Shown here one piece after another: positions 25,210 to 33,270 of a stretch of DNA of 64,000 bases (the stretch's first letter is position 1; each line of letters begins with the position of its first letter). Source of the DNA: Thermovibrio ammonificans HB-1 (lineage in GTDB: Bacteria; Aquificota; Aquificia; Desulfurobacteriales; Desulfurobacteriaceae). The notes under the pieces were generated by a model. That model was not told the origin of the DNA. It was given only the letters and a program-made list of their open reading frames with translations, and did not search any database. Made by a program: the position numbers and the translations under genes. The stretch is from NCBI RefSeq assembly GCF_000185805.1, contig NC_014926.1, positions 1,072,418 through 1,136,417 on the forward strand. Reading direction: 5' to 3'.

Positions 25210-26378
25210 GAAAGGTCGTTAAACTGGAAGGTATCCCCCTTACCGAAGGACACTCCGGACTCTTCTTAGAAGTTGAAAACGGAACCGTTAAAAGGGGCTT
25301 TTACTACGCCCTCGTTCCCGTTCGGGGCTTTGAAACCCTCCTCGTGGGAAAGGATGCAACGGTAGCCCCCGTTTTAACCAGCAGAATCTGCGGCCTGTGC
25401 CAGGTAACCCACTCCATTGCGGCCGCAAGGGCCGTAGAGGCGGCGTGCAACATAGAGGTTCCGCCGAAGGCAGAGCTACTGCGGGAGCTTCTGGGCCTTG
25501 CCGTCAGGGTTTACAACAACCTGCTCCACCAGATAGTCGTTTCAGAAGACCTCTTCCCCCAAAAGGACGAGCAGCTCGCCTTCATAAGACAGGTTCAGCG
25601 CATAAGGAAGGTGGCCGGAGAGCTCTTGGAGTCTATAGGAGGGGAGATTATTCACTCCCCAAATGTTAAGGTGGGGGGAGTGGCCGAAGCGATTGAACCG
25701 AGACTCCAGGAGAAGCTACTGAAAACGGTAGAGGCCACCCTGCCGCTGCTGAGAGATAGCCTCGAGTCGTTCAAGGAGGGTCTCAACTCCCTGTGGAAGA
25801 GGGAAGGGTTACCCGAAGAGCTCGGCAAACACTCTCTCCCCTTTTTCGCAACCGACCGGTTCTACGGTAAACCCGTAGACTTCAACCGTTTTCAGTTTAA
25901 AATGCCCCAAGAACTACTCCCCGGAGAGCTTAAAAGGCGGGCGACCAACCTCTTCCCATTCCCCAACGGCAGGGCCGTTGAAACAGGACCGAGGGCAAGG
26001 AAAGTGCTCTTTGAAGGCTACAAACCTAAAGGGGGAGTAAAGGAGCTTCACCTCTTAAGGGCCCTCGAGAACCTGGAGGCCTTCAAGAGAATAGAGGAGA
26101 TACTATCTGAACACTCCTTCAACCGCGAACTCCTCAACCGCACCGCCCCCTCGTCGGACGGTGAGAGGCTGGGAATAGGCGTTCACGAGGCTCCCAGGGG
26201 GACGAACATCCACGCCGTTAAAGTAGATAAATCTGGAAAAATCATATATTATAAAATTGTAGTGCCTACGGAGATAAACTTCTCCGCAATTGCGGAAGCG
26301 CTAAAGGGGGCACCGGCAAAGGCGGCAGAGTTCATCGTAAGGGCCTACGACCCCTGTATTGTGTGTGCCGCCCACTAA
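25206..26378 (+). CDS. Cytosolic [NiFe]-hydrogenase large subunit, Frh/Mvh (group 3) type
   Basis: 390 residues. Nickel ligands: C62-x2-C65 in SRICGLCQVTHS and C384-x2-C387 in DPCIVCAAH, the last residue being His390. The start KLEGIPLTEGHSG and the compact size are those of group 3 (F420-reducing or non-reducing) enzymes, not of group 1. The chain stops directly after the His where other [NiFe] enzymes are cut, so no C-terminal extension needs removal by a protease. GTG start overlapping hypF. It should work with the two next genes; the electron partner in this organism is unknown. Confidence 0.9.
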   Translation: MRKVVKLEGIPLTEGHSGLFLEVENGTVKRGFYYALVPVRGFETLLVGKDATVAPVLTSRICGLCQVTHSIAAARAVEAACNIEVPPKAELLRELLGLAVRVYNNLLHQIVVSEDLFPQKDEQLAFIRQVQRIRKVAGELLESIGGEIIHSPNVKVGGVAEAIEPRLQEKLLKTVEATLPLLRDSLESFKEGLNSLWKREGLPEELGKHSLPFFATDRFYGKPVDFNRFQFKMPQELLPGELKRRATNLFPFPNGRAVETGPRARKVLFEGYKPKGGVKELHLLRALENLEAFKRIEEILSEHSFNRELLNRTAPSSDGERLGIGVHEAPRGTNIHAVKVDKSGKIIYYKIVVPTEINFSAIAEALKGAPAKAAEFIVRAYDPCIVCAAH

Positions 26379-26388
26379 CGGAGAAGCC

Positions 26389-27129
26389 ATGTTCTACAGA
26401 GACAGCCGACTCTTTGAAGAGGACGACTTCAAGCTGAAAGTCGGTTTCTTCCACTTCTCGAGCTGTAGCGGCTGCCAGGTGGCCTTCCTGGATATGTTCG
26501 AAGAGGCCGTTGAGATTCTCGACACGGTAGAGCTGGCCTACTCCAACATGCTCACAAAGAGAAAAGAGGTACCTCACCTCGACGTTGCCTTCGTTGAAGG
26601 AGCGGTTTGCATAGAGGACAGAAACCACGCCAGGCTCGTCAGGGAGCTCTCGGAGAAGGCGAAGCTCATTGTAGCGGTAGGCGGGTGTGCCTCCTTCGGA
26701 GGGGTAAGGCGCTTTTCAAGGGGAAACCAGTTTCCCCAACCCACCCACCAGTCGTTCGTCCCGATTACGGAAGTGGAACTCCTCAGGGGTAAAATCAAGT
26801 ACGCCATACCGGGCTGCCCCCCGAACCCGTCGCTGCTCTACAGCTTCTTCCTGGCGCTCCTTGAAGTCAACGAAGATTTCCTCACACCCTTTGAATTCAT
26901 GGCCCACTCCCACAACGCCTGCGGCTTCGACCTCATATCGGAGGTGGTAAACAAAGGGTTCTGTGTAGGGTGTGGGACCTGCTCAACCGCCTGCCCCGCA
27001 AGGGCTATATCGACCGACCTCGAAAGCGGAAAACCCAACTTTACGCCGGAAATCTGTGTTCACTGTGGCTCCTGCCTGGCCGCGTGTCCTCAGAGCTTCA
27101 AACCCTACCCCCAACCCACCTACACCTAA
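26389..27129 (+). CDS. Frh-type hydrogenase small subunit with ferredoxin domain (FrhG-like)
   Basis: 246 residues. Proximal-cluster Cys in HFSSCSGCQVAFLD, VGGCASFGG and IPGCPPNP; a C-terminal 2[4Fe-4S] domain with CVGCGTCSTACP and CVHCGSCLAACP. This domain layout is FrhG rather than MvhG (which lacks the ferredoxin tail). No Tat signal, so cytoplasmic. GGAGA precedes the ATG at 26389; the frame is open further upstream over the previous gene. Confidence 0.9.
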   Translation: MFYRDSRLFEEDDFKLKVGFFHFSSCSGCQVAFLDMFEEAVEILDTVELAYSNMLTKRKEVPHLDVAFVEGAVCIEDRNHARLVRELSEKAKLIVAVGGCASFGGVRRFSRGNQFPQPTHQSFVPITEVELLRGKIKYAIPGCPPNPSLLYSFFLALLEVNEDFLTPFEFMAHSHNACGFDLISEVVNKGFCVGCGTCSTACPARAISTDLESGKPNFTPEICVHCGSCLAACPQSFKPYPQPTYT

Positions 27130-27140
27130 GGAGAGGGAGA

Positions 27141-28025
27141 ATGCTCAACCTTAACAGAGAGTTCCTCATAGGAGAGTTCAAAAGGGCGTTTAAGGTAGAG
27201 TCCCGGGAAGGAACGCCCCTTGAGAGGCTCTTCAAGCTGATGTTTAAGTCCCGAATGATAGACGGCCTTCTAACGGCCAACCGGGAGGGAACCCCTATTC
27301 TGGCAAAAGACGAAAAAGAGGTAGAGATAAACAGGCTCAACAGGTTCTTCGGGGTTAACAAACTGCTGAAAACGGCAATACAGAAACACCGGCTAAACAA
27401 GCTTGCAATCTTCGGCCCCTCCTGCCTAATCGACGGCCTGAACAAGGCCCAGTACTTCGGTATAGGGTGCAACTGGGCGAAAACAGCCGTGGCGCTGAAA
27501 GTGGGCCTCCTGTGCCTCGGGAGCACAACCAAGGAGGCGGCCGAGGCCGAAATGCTCGAAATCACAGGCAGAAGGCTCACACCGGTTAAGAGCTACATAG
27601 ACGGAGGCAAACTGATAACCGAAACGGCAGAGGGAGAGGAGGTAGAGTTAGAGCCCGCCGTCCACCACTACTACTCCAATACCGCCTGTAGATACTGCCT
27701 CAACCTGTGTGCCAAGGGGAGCGACCTCACCTACGTTCCCCTTAAAGGGGAGAAGGAGGCCCTGTTCATAGTGAGGAGCGAGAGGGGGTGGAGGACCCTT
27801 GCCCAGGTTCAACAGAAGTTCCCCGGGGAGCTACTGTTTAAACCGGAAAACGGAGAGCTTGATAGAATTTCCGCTCTCCTAAAAGAGAAAATGCTCCACA
27901 ACGTTGCAGAAATCATAGAGCGGGTAGAGCTCGGGCTTCCCGTTCCCAAGTGGAGCGACAACAAACTGCGGAAGTTCTACAGGGCGTGGAACTCCGTAGA
28001 AAACAGAGAAGAGGAGGTGTTCTAA
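27141..28025 (+). CDS. FrhB-like hydrogenase beta subunit (FrhB/FdhB family)
   Basis: 294 residues. The central part AIFGPSCLIDGLNKAQ...ALKVGLLCLG matches the F420-binding/FrhB_FdhB C-terminal family, and SNTACRYCLNLCAKGSDLTYV is its iron-sulfur Cys cluster. In methanogens FrhB carries FAD and passes electrons to F420. Whether this bacterium makes F420 cannot be told here; ferredoxin or another acceptor is possible. The ATG at 27141 follows a GGAGAGGGAGA ribosome site. Confidence 0.82.
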   Translation: MLNLNREFLIGEFKRAFKVESREGTPLERLFKLMFKSRMIDGLLTANREGTPILAKDEKEVEINRLNRFFGVNKLLKTAIQKHRLNKLAIFGPSCLIDGLNKAQYFGIGCNWAKTAVALKVGLLCLGSTTKEAAEAEMLEITGRRLTPVKSYIDGGKLITETAEGEEVELEPAVHHYYSNTACRYCLNLCAKGSDLTYVPLKGEKEALFIVRSERGWRTLAQVQQKFPGELLFKPENGELDRISALLKEKMLHNVAEIIERVELGLPVPKWSDNKLRKFYRAWNSVENREEEVF

Positions 28026-28318
28026 TGGTAGAGCTGTACCAGGTAGAGAGGGAAGAGCTCCTCTCGAAGGCGGAGCTACTGAAAGTTCTCGGTCACCCCG
28101 AGAGGCTGGCAATCGTTCTGCTGACGATGGACGGAGAGAGGTGTGTGAAGGAGCTGGTTGAAGCCCTTGGAATATCACAGCCCAAAGTTTCACAACACGT
28201 GGGGCTGATGAAAGAGCTGGGAATACTTACATTCCGGAAGGAAGGAACGAAGGTCCTCTACAGAGTAAACGACAGAAAGGTAAGGGAAATCGTTGAAGTT
28301 CTCTTCGGAGAGGAGTAA
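28025..28318 (+). CDS. ArsR-family winged-helix regulator
   Basis: 97 residues: a compact HTH (LKVLGHPERLAIVLLT, CVKELVEALGISQPKVSQHVGLMKELGIL, FRKEGTKVLYRVND). Its TAATG overlap with the hydrogenase beta subunit indicates one operon. Only one Cys (in GERCVKEL) and no classical metal-binding CxC box, so the signal is unknown. It may control its own operon or the uptake hydrogenase promoter that follows. Confidence 0.9.
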   Translation: MVELYQVEREELLSKAELLKVLGHPERLAIVLLTMDGERCVKELVEALGISQPKVSQHVGLMKELGILTFRKEGTKVLYRVNDRKVREIVEVLFGEE

Positions 28319-28434
28319 CCTTCCCGGGGGACTCCCTCCCTCCTCCGAATCCTCACCCTTCCATACAATAAAGTTTTCCTTATATTAGAAGTATTCATCA
28401 GTTATTTGGTAAATTCTAAAAAAAGAAAATTAGC

Positions 28435-28469
28435 ATGTCGTTGACATCCGATTATCCATTCTTTAAAAT
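28435..28469 (+). promoter_or_regulatory. Promoter of the uptake hydrogenase operon with overlapping dyad
   Basis: TTGACA (28441-28446), 17 bases, TAAAAT (28464-28469): the best sigma-70-like promoter in the window. The -35 is overlapped by the perfect dyad ATGTC-GTT-GACAT (28435-28447), a possible repressor site. The 211-base gap 28319-28529 holds nothing else recognisable. The gene starts at 28530 after GGAGGG. Confidence 0.75.
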
Positions 28470-28529
28470 GAATCATAGAACAGTGCCTCAATGCTTATTG
28501 AGCAGTGAAACTACTCTTAGGAGGGAACC

Positions 28530-29612
28530 ATGAACAGAAGCCTCTTCTTGGGGGGAATTCCCAGAACCATGTCCCGTAGGGGTTTCCTCAGAGCCTGCGC
28601 CATAGCAACAGCGGCCATGGGACTGCCGATGGAGATGGTTCCGAAAGTGGCCGAGGCCGCATCGGACCCTAAACGCCCGAGCGTTGTTTGGCTCCAGTTC
28701 CAGGAGTGTACAGGGTGCTCCGAGTCCCTGCTCAGGGCTTCACACCCCGACATTGCAACCCTTATCCTGGACCTCATATCCCTGGACTACCACGAAACGC
28801 TGATGGCCGCCGCCGGAGAGCAGGCCGAGCAGAACCTGGACAACGCCATCAAGAGAGGTAACTACATCCTCGTTGTAGAGGGAGGAATCCCCCTCAAAGA
28901 CGGCGGAATCTACTGTAAAATCGCCGGCAAAACGGCGGTAGAAATCGTTAAGGAAGCGGCAGAGAAGGCACTTGCAATCATCACAATCGGAACCTGTTCC
29001 TCCTTCGGAGGAATCCAGGCCGCAAACCCCAACCCCACAGGCGCCGTTGGCGTAAGCGAAATCATCAAGGACAAGCCCATAGTTAAAGTGCCGGGATGTC
29101 CGCCCAACCCCCACAACTTCCTTGCAACGGTTCTCTACTTCCTGACCTTCAAGAAGTTACCGCCTACAGACGTTCACGGCAGACCTCTGTTTGCATACGG
29201 CAGGAAGATTCACGACCACTGTGAGCGTAGGCCCCACTTCGATGAAGGCCGCTACGTTGAGCAGTTTGGAGACGTGGGCCACAGGCTCGGATACTGTCTT
29301 TATAAAGTTGGATGTAAGGGCCCCGAAACCTACTCCAACTGCCCTGTTATCCGCTTCAACGATGTAGAGGTGTGGCCCGTATCGGTAGGAAACGGCTGTT
29401 ACGGCTGTACAGAGCCCCACTTCTGGGACACTATGACTCCGTTCCACAAGAGGCTGCCTAACGTTAAGATTCCGGGAGCCGGCAAAGGTATTCAGGCAAG
29501 CGCTACAGAGGTTGGTAAGGTGGCTCTCGGCGTTACAGCAGCTGCCCTTGCAATTCACGCAGGCGTTGGCGTAGCAAAGCGCCTTGCAACAGGTTCCAAG
29601 TCTGAAGAATAA
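28530..29612 (+). CDS. hyaA: Membrane-bound uptake [NiFe]-hydrogenase small subunit
   Basis: 360 residues. Tat signal MSRRGFLRACAIATAAMGL (the twin arginines near residue 16), proximal-cluster Cys in QFQECTGCSESLLR, the ITIGTCSSFGGI and VPGCPPNPHNF blocks, the medial/distal cluster region around HDHCERRPHFDEGRYVEQFGDVGHRLGYCLYKVGCKGP and YSNCPVIRFN, and a C-terminal hydrophobic anchor (VALGVTAAALAIHAGVGVA). Group 1 enzyme facing the periplasm. Medial and distal clusters feed the cytochrome b encoded two genes on. Confidence 0.95.
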   Translation: MNRSLFLGGIPRTMSRRGFLRACAIATAAMGLPMEMVPKVAEAASDPKRPSVVWLQFQECTGCSESLLRASHPDIATLILDLISLDYHETLMAAAGEQAEQNLDNAIKRGNYILVVEGGIPLKDGGIYCKIAGKTAVEIVKEAAEKALAIITIGTCSSFGGIQAANPNPTGAVGVSEIIKDKPIVKVPGCPPNPHNFLATVLYFLTFKKLPPTDVHGRPLFAYGRKIHDHCERRPHFDEGRYVEQFGDVGHRLGYCLYKVGCKGPETYSNCPVIRFNDVEVWPVSVGNGCYGCTEPHFWDTMTPFHKRLPNVKIPGAGKGIQASATEVGKVALGVTAAALAIHAGVGVAKRLATGSKSEE

Positions 29613-29636
29613 AAACCCACATGGGGAGGTTAAACA

Positions 29637-31382
29637 ATGGCGAACAGAGTAGTAGTAGACCCGATTACGAGGATTGAGGGTCACTTAAGGATAGAGGTTG
29701 TTCCCGAGAACGGATACATTAAGGACGCTTACTCCTCTTCCCAGATGTGGAGGGGAATCGAGGTAATCCTCCAGGGAAGGGACCCCGACGACGCGTGGAT
29801 GTTTGCCCAGAGGATTTGCGGCGTTTGTACAACCGTCCACGCCATAGCTTCCGTAAGGTCGGTTGAGAACGCCCTCAACCTTGAGGTTCCCTACAACGCC
29901 CAAATGGTAAGGAACATCATAATCGCCGCCCACGCGCTCCACGACCACATCGTCCACTTCTACCACCTTTCCGCCCTCGACTGGGTAGACGTTGTGTCTG
30001 CACTCAAGGCAGACCCCCACAAGGCGGCCAAAATCGCCGAAAGCTACCAGAACTGGAGGTTAAACGGTGCCTCCGTGTTCAAGGCGGTTCAGGATAAGCT
30101 CAAGAAGTTTGTAGACAGCGGTCAGCTCGGTCCCTTTGCAAACGGCTACTGGGGCCACCCGGCAATGAAGCTTCCCCCCGAGGTTAACCTCATAGCCGTT
30201 ACCCACTACCTCCAGGCTCTCGATTTCCAGAGGAAGGCCGACCAGGCCATTGCAATCTTAGGCGGTAAGAACCCCCACATTCAGAACCTTGCAGTAGGCG
30301 GCGTTTCTACGGCAATCAACCCCAACAACGAAGCCACACTGAACATGGAGAGGCTCTACTACATTAAGCAGCTCCTTGAAGAGGTTAGGGACTTCGTCCA
30401 CAACTGCTACCTGCCCGATGTTATCGCAATCTCCGCCTTCTACAAGGAGTGGCTCCAGTACGGAAGGGGCGTAGACAACTACCTTGCAGTGCCCGACCTT
30501 CCCCAGGACCCGAAAGGGGAAACTTTCGATATGCCCGGCGGAACCATCTTCGGCGGCGACCTCTCTACGGTTAAACCCATCAAGAGGTTTGGCGACGAGT
30601 ACTTCGTTAAGAACGTTGTTGAGAACATCACCCACGCCTGGTACAAGGGCGACTGGACACGCCATCCGTGGGACGAGGAGACCGTTCCGGACTACACGGG
30701 TATGCCCGGCGGCTACGTTGACCCCAACGGTAAGTACTCCTGGACCAAGGCTCCCAGGTTCAGGAAGGGAGACACTTACGTTCCCATGCAGGTGGGACCG
30801 CTCGCTCAGGTTCTCGTTGGCTACGCACAGGGACACAAGCTCATTAAGAAGTACACCGACGACGCCCTCGACCTGCTCAGGACCGTTCTTACAACCATCG
30901 GAGAGAGCGCAGACGGCGTTGACATTAACGCCCTTCAGTCCACTCCCGGTAGGCACATTGCAAGGGCAATCAGGGCTAAGGTTCTCTCCGACCTTGCACT
31001 GAAGCAGTGGGAGCAGCTCGTTGACAACATCGGCCGCGGAGACCTCGAGATTTACAACCCGCCCAGCTACCCCAAGGGAGAGATTAAGGGCTGCGGCTTC
31101 CACGAGGCTCCGAGGGGAACCCTCTCCCACTGGACGGTAATCGAAAACGGAAAGATTAAGAACTACCAGGCGGTAGTGCCCTCTACCTGGAACTCCTCCC
31201 CCAGGGACGACAAGGGACAGAGGGGACCGTACGAGGCTTCTCTGATAGGGAACCCGCTGGCAATTCCCGAGAAGCCCCTTGAGGTTCTGAGAACGGTTCA
31301 CTCCTTCGACCCGTGTATAGCCTGCGCCGTTCACATGGTAGACCCCGAGGGTAACGAGATTACAACCGTGAAGGTTCTGTAG
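29637..31382 (+). CDS. hyaB: Membrane-bound uptake [NiFe]-hydrogenase large subunit
   Basis: 581 residues, group 1. Nickel ligands in RICGVCTTVHAIAS and DPCIACAVH near the end, with the L0 motif RIEGHLRIEV at the start. After the last His there is a 15-residue extension beginning VDPEG-like (MVDPEGNEITTVKVL) that the HyaD-type protease should remove. No signal peptide: it is co-exported with the small subunit through Tat. Ribosome site GGGGAGG upstream; the stop codon touches a hairpin. Confidence 0.96.
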   Translation: MANRVVVDPITRIEGHLRIEVVPENGYIKDAYSSSQMWRGIEVILQGRDPDDAWMFAQRICGVCTTVHAIASVRSVENALNLEVPYNAQMVRNIIIAAHALHDHIVHFYHLSALDWVDVVSALKADPHKAAKIAESYQNWRLNGASVFKAVQDKLKKFVDSGQLGPFANGYWGHPAMKLPPEVNLIAVTHYLQALDFQRKADQAIAILGGKNPHIQNLAVGGVSTAINPNNEATLNMERLYYIKQLLEEVRDFVHNCYLPDVIAISAFYKEWLQYGRGVDNYLAVPDLPQDPKGETFDMPGGTIFGGDLSTVKPIKRFGDEYFVKNVVENITHAWYKGDWTRHPWDEETVPDYTGMPGGYVDPNGKYSWTKAPRFRKGDTYVPMQVGPLAQVLVGYAQGHKLIKKYTDDALDLLRTVLTTIGESADGVDINALQSTPGRHIARAIRAKVLSDLALKQWEQLVDNIGRGDLEIYNPPSYPKGEIKGCGFHEAPRGTLSHWTVIENGKIKNYQAVVPSTWNSSPRDDKGQRGPYEASLIGNPLAIPEKPLEVLRTVHSFDPCIACAVHMVDPEGNEITTVKVL

Positions 31383-31400
31383 GGAGGGGCTTCCCTCCCT
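31381..31400 (+). promoter_or_regulatory. Hairpin between hyaB and hyaC
   Basis: Perfect 8-bp stem AGGGAGGG/CCCTCCCT with GCTT loop, beginning within the hyaB stop codon. No T-tract. Likely an mRNA-stabilising or partial terminator element lowering hyaC relative to the subunits. Confidence 0.6.
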
Positions 31401-31423
31401 CCAACTCTATGAGGAGGGACGAA

Positions 31424-32071
31424 ATGGCAACTTACGAGAAGAAGTACGTGTGGAGCATACTGCTGAGGCTGTTCCACTGGACGTTCGCCCCCTCTATCTT
31501 CACGCTGATAGTTACAGGGCTCTACATCCACTGGCCCTGGACCAATACGTGGATGGAGGGTAGCCACCAGTTCACAATGGCTACGATGAGGTGGATACAC
31601 TTTATAGCGGGAATGCTCTTTACCTGTGCAGTGATAGCAAGGCTCTACCTGTGGTTCTTCGGTAATAAGTACGAGAGGGTTTGGGACTTCCTGCCCATAA
31701 CCGGCAGGAACATTAAGAACCTTTTCTCTACGCTCCTCTACTACGCCTACCTGACGGACCACCACGAGCACAGGCTCGGCCACAATGCACTTGCGGGAAC
31801 GGCATACTTCTTTACAATTCTGCTGGCAATTATCCAGTTTATCTCGGGGCTTTACCTGCTCTACCCCGAGAACAGCTTCTTCGTCTCCCTGGGTTCTGCG
31901 ATTTTCGGAACTCAGCAGGAGGCCCGCTTTATCCACTACCTGCTCAACTGGTACTTTGCGTGGTTTGCCCTTGTTCACATCTACATTGTTGTGTGGAACG
32001 ACGTTAAGAACCCCGAGGGTCTTATCTCCTCTATATTCGACGGGTTCAAGTTTGCAAAGAAAGAGCATTAA
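31424..32071 (+). CDS. hyaC: Ni,Fe-hydrogenase cytochrome b subunit
   Basis: 215 residues with four to five membrane segments and candidate haem-ligand His residues (LRLFHWTFA, YIHWPW, MRWIHFIAG, WFALVHIYIVVWND). It anchors the periplasmic dimer and passes electrons to quinone. The ATG at 31424 is chosen over one at 31409 because GAGGAGGG lies just before it. An intrinsic terminator follows. Confidence 0.94.
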   Translation: MATYEKKYVWSILLRLFHWTFAPSIFTLIVTGLYIHWPWTNTWMEGSHQFTMATMRWIHFIAGMLFTCAVIARLYLWFFGNKYERVWDFLPITGRNIKNLFSTLLYYAYLTDHHEHRLGHNALAGTAYFFTILLAIIQFISGLYLLYPENSFFVSLGSAIFGTQQEARFIHYLLNWYFAWFALVHIYIVVWNDVKNPEGLISSIFDGFKFAKKEH

Positions 32072-32093
32072 GAGATTCGGAGTTTGCCGAGGG

Positions 32094-32128
32094 GAAGGGG
32101 GAGCTTAAAGGCTCCCCCTTCTTTATTT
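32094..32128 (+). terminator. Intrinsic terminator after hyaC
   Basis: Perfect 11-bp stem GAAGGGGGAGC/GCTCCCCCTTC, loop TTAAAG, then TTTATTT. The best rho-independent terminator in the window. Only 14 bases separate it from the hyaD start, leaving no room for a new promoter, so it should act as an attenuator for the maturation genes. Confidence 0.85.
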
Positions 32129-32142
32129 AAGCCGGAGGTGAA

Positions 32143-32676
32143 ATGGAGAAGATAGGTGTTATGGGCGTGGGAAACGTTCTTCTGAGGGACGAGGGGTTCG
32201 GGGTAAAGCTCCTCTATATTTTGAAGGCAAAGTACGACTTTCCGGAAAACGTTGTGTTGATAGACGGCGGAACGGCAGGAATCTTCCTCTCCCCGGAGAT
32301 AGATTACCTCGACAGACTGGTTATTGTAGACGTTGTTAAGGCGGAAGGGGAGCCGGGTAGCGTGAGGATTTACGAGAAAGAGGATTTTTTCATAGACAGG
32401 CTGCCGCTGAAGCTGTCTCCCCACCAGCTCGGACTCCAGGAGGTTCTGTTGCTGAACGAGCTTAAGGGCACTTGCCCTAAGGAGGTTAAGCTGATAGGGG
32501 TTGTACCAAAGGCCGTTGAAACCGGCACCGGCCTTACTCCGGAGCTTGAGGCGAAGCTCCCCGAAGTTGAGGAGCTGGTTCTAAAGGTGTTAAGGGAGTG
32601 GGGAGTTGAGCCTAAGTTAAAAGAGAGACCGGAAGACCCTCAGATCTGGTGGGAGAAAAAGGTTAAGGAGGCGTAA
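32143..32676 (+). CDS. hyaD: Hydrogenase maturation endopeptidase, HyaD/HybD family
   Basis: 177 residues. MGVGNVLLRDEGFG (nickel-sensing Glu), LIDGGTAGIF, VIVDVVKAEGEPGS (Asp) and LSPHQLGLQEVL (His) give the three metal-binding positions of HybD. It clips the C-terminal peptide of the group 1 large subunit after Ni insertion. The Frh-like large subunit has no such peptide, so this protease should serve only the membrane enzyme. Confidence 0.94.
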   Translation: MEKIGVMGVGNVLLRDEGFGVKLLYILKAKYDFPENVVLIDGGTAGIFLSPEIDYLDRLVIVDVVKAEGEPGSVRIYEKEDFFIDRLPLKLSPHQLGLQEVLLLNELKGTCPKEVKLIGVVPKAVETGTGLTPELEAKLPEVEELVLKVLREWGVEPKLKERPEDPQIWWEKKVKEA

Positions 32677-32919
32677 ATGTGTGTAGGTGTTCCCATGAAG
32701 GTTGTTGAGGTTGATTACCCGATGGCCGTTGCAGAGGCGAAAGGCGTAAGGAGAACCATCAGTTTGATGCTGCTGCTGGAGGGAGAGGTTAAGGAGGGCG
32801 ACTACGTTATGGTTCACGTGGGTAACGCTATAGAGAAGCTCGACCCGGAAACGGCAAAGGAGATATGGGACGCCCTTGATGAGGTTTTAAAGGCAATCGA
32901 TGAAGGTGAGGGCTACTGA
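32677..32919 (+). CDS. hypC: Hydrogenase assembly chaperone HypC
   Basis: 80 residues starting MCVGVPMKVVEV, where Cys2 is the essential iron-binding residue after Met removal. Carries the Fe(CN)2CO unit with HypD. ATG directly follows the hyaD stop; ends in a TGATG overlap with hypA. Confidence 0.95.
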   Translation: MCVGVPMKVVEVDYPMAVAEAKGVRRTISLMLLLEGEVKEGDYVMVHVGNAIEKLDPETAKEIWDALDEVLKAIDEGEGY

Positions 32920-33269
32920 TGCACGAAACCTCTATAGCAATGGGTTTTCTGGAATCTTTAAGCCAGCTGCTCGAGAGGGAGAAGGCAAAAAAGGTGGTGA
33001 AGGTAAGGGTGAGAATCGGGAAGCTCTCGGGCATAGTAGTGGACTCCTTCGTTTTTGCCTTTGACGCCCTTAAGGGGCAGTTTAAGGGGCTTGAGGAGAC
33101 CGAGCTCGTTGTGGAGGAGTCGCCAATAAGGTACAGGTGCAACAGCTGCGGCCACGAGTTTACGGTGGAGACGGTGTTTTTCCCGGAGTGTCCGAAGTGT
33201 GGGGCGGTGGACCTGAAGCTCCTGTCGGGAGAGGAGCTTCAGGTAATAGACGCAGAAATAGAGGTGTGA
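32919..33269 (+). CDS. hypA: Nickel-insertion protein HypA
   Basis: 116 residues. MHETSIA start (His2 binds nickel) and a zinc-ribbon with two Cys pairs (CNSCGHEF and CPKCGAVD). Delivers nickel to the large subunit together with HypB. Confidence 0.95.
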   Translation: MHETSIAMGFLESLSQLLEREKAKKVVKVRVRIGKLSGIVVDSFVFAFDALKGQFKGLEETELVVEESPIRYRCNSCGHEFTVETVFFPECPKCGAVDLKLLSGEELQVIDAEIEV

Positions 33270-33270
33270 A

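Noticed and set aside
30258-31334. 358-codon minus-strand frame opposite hyaB
   Set aside because: Shadow of a strongly biased coding region; no recognisable protein and no ribosome site.
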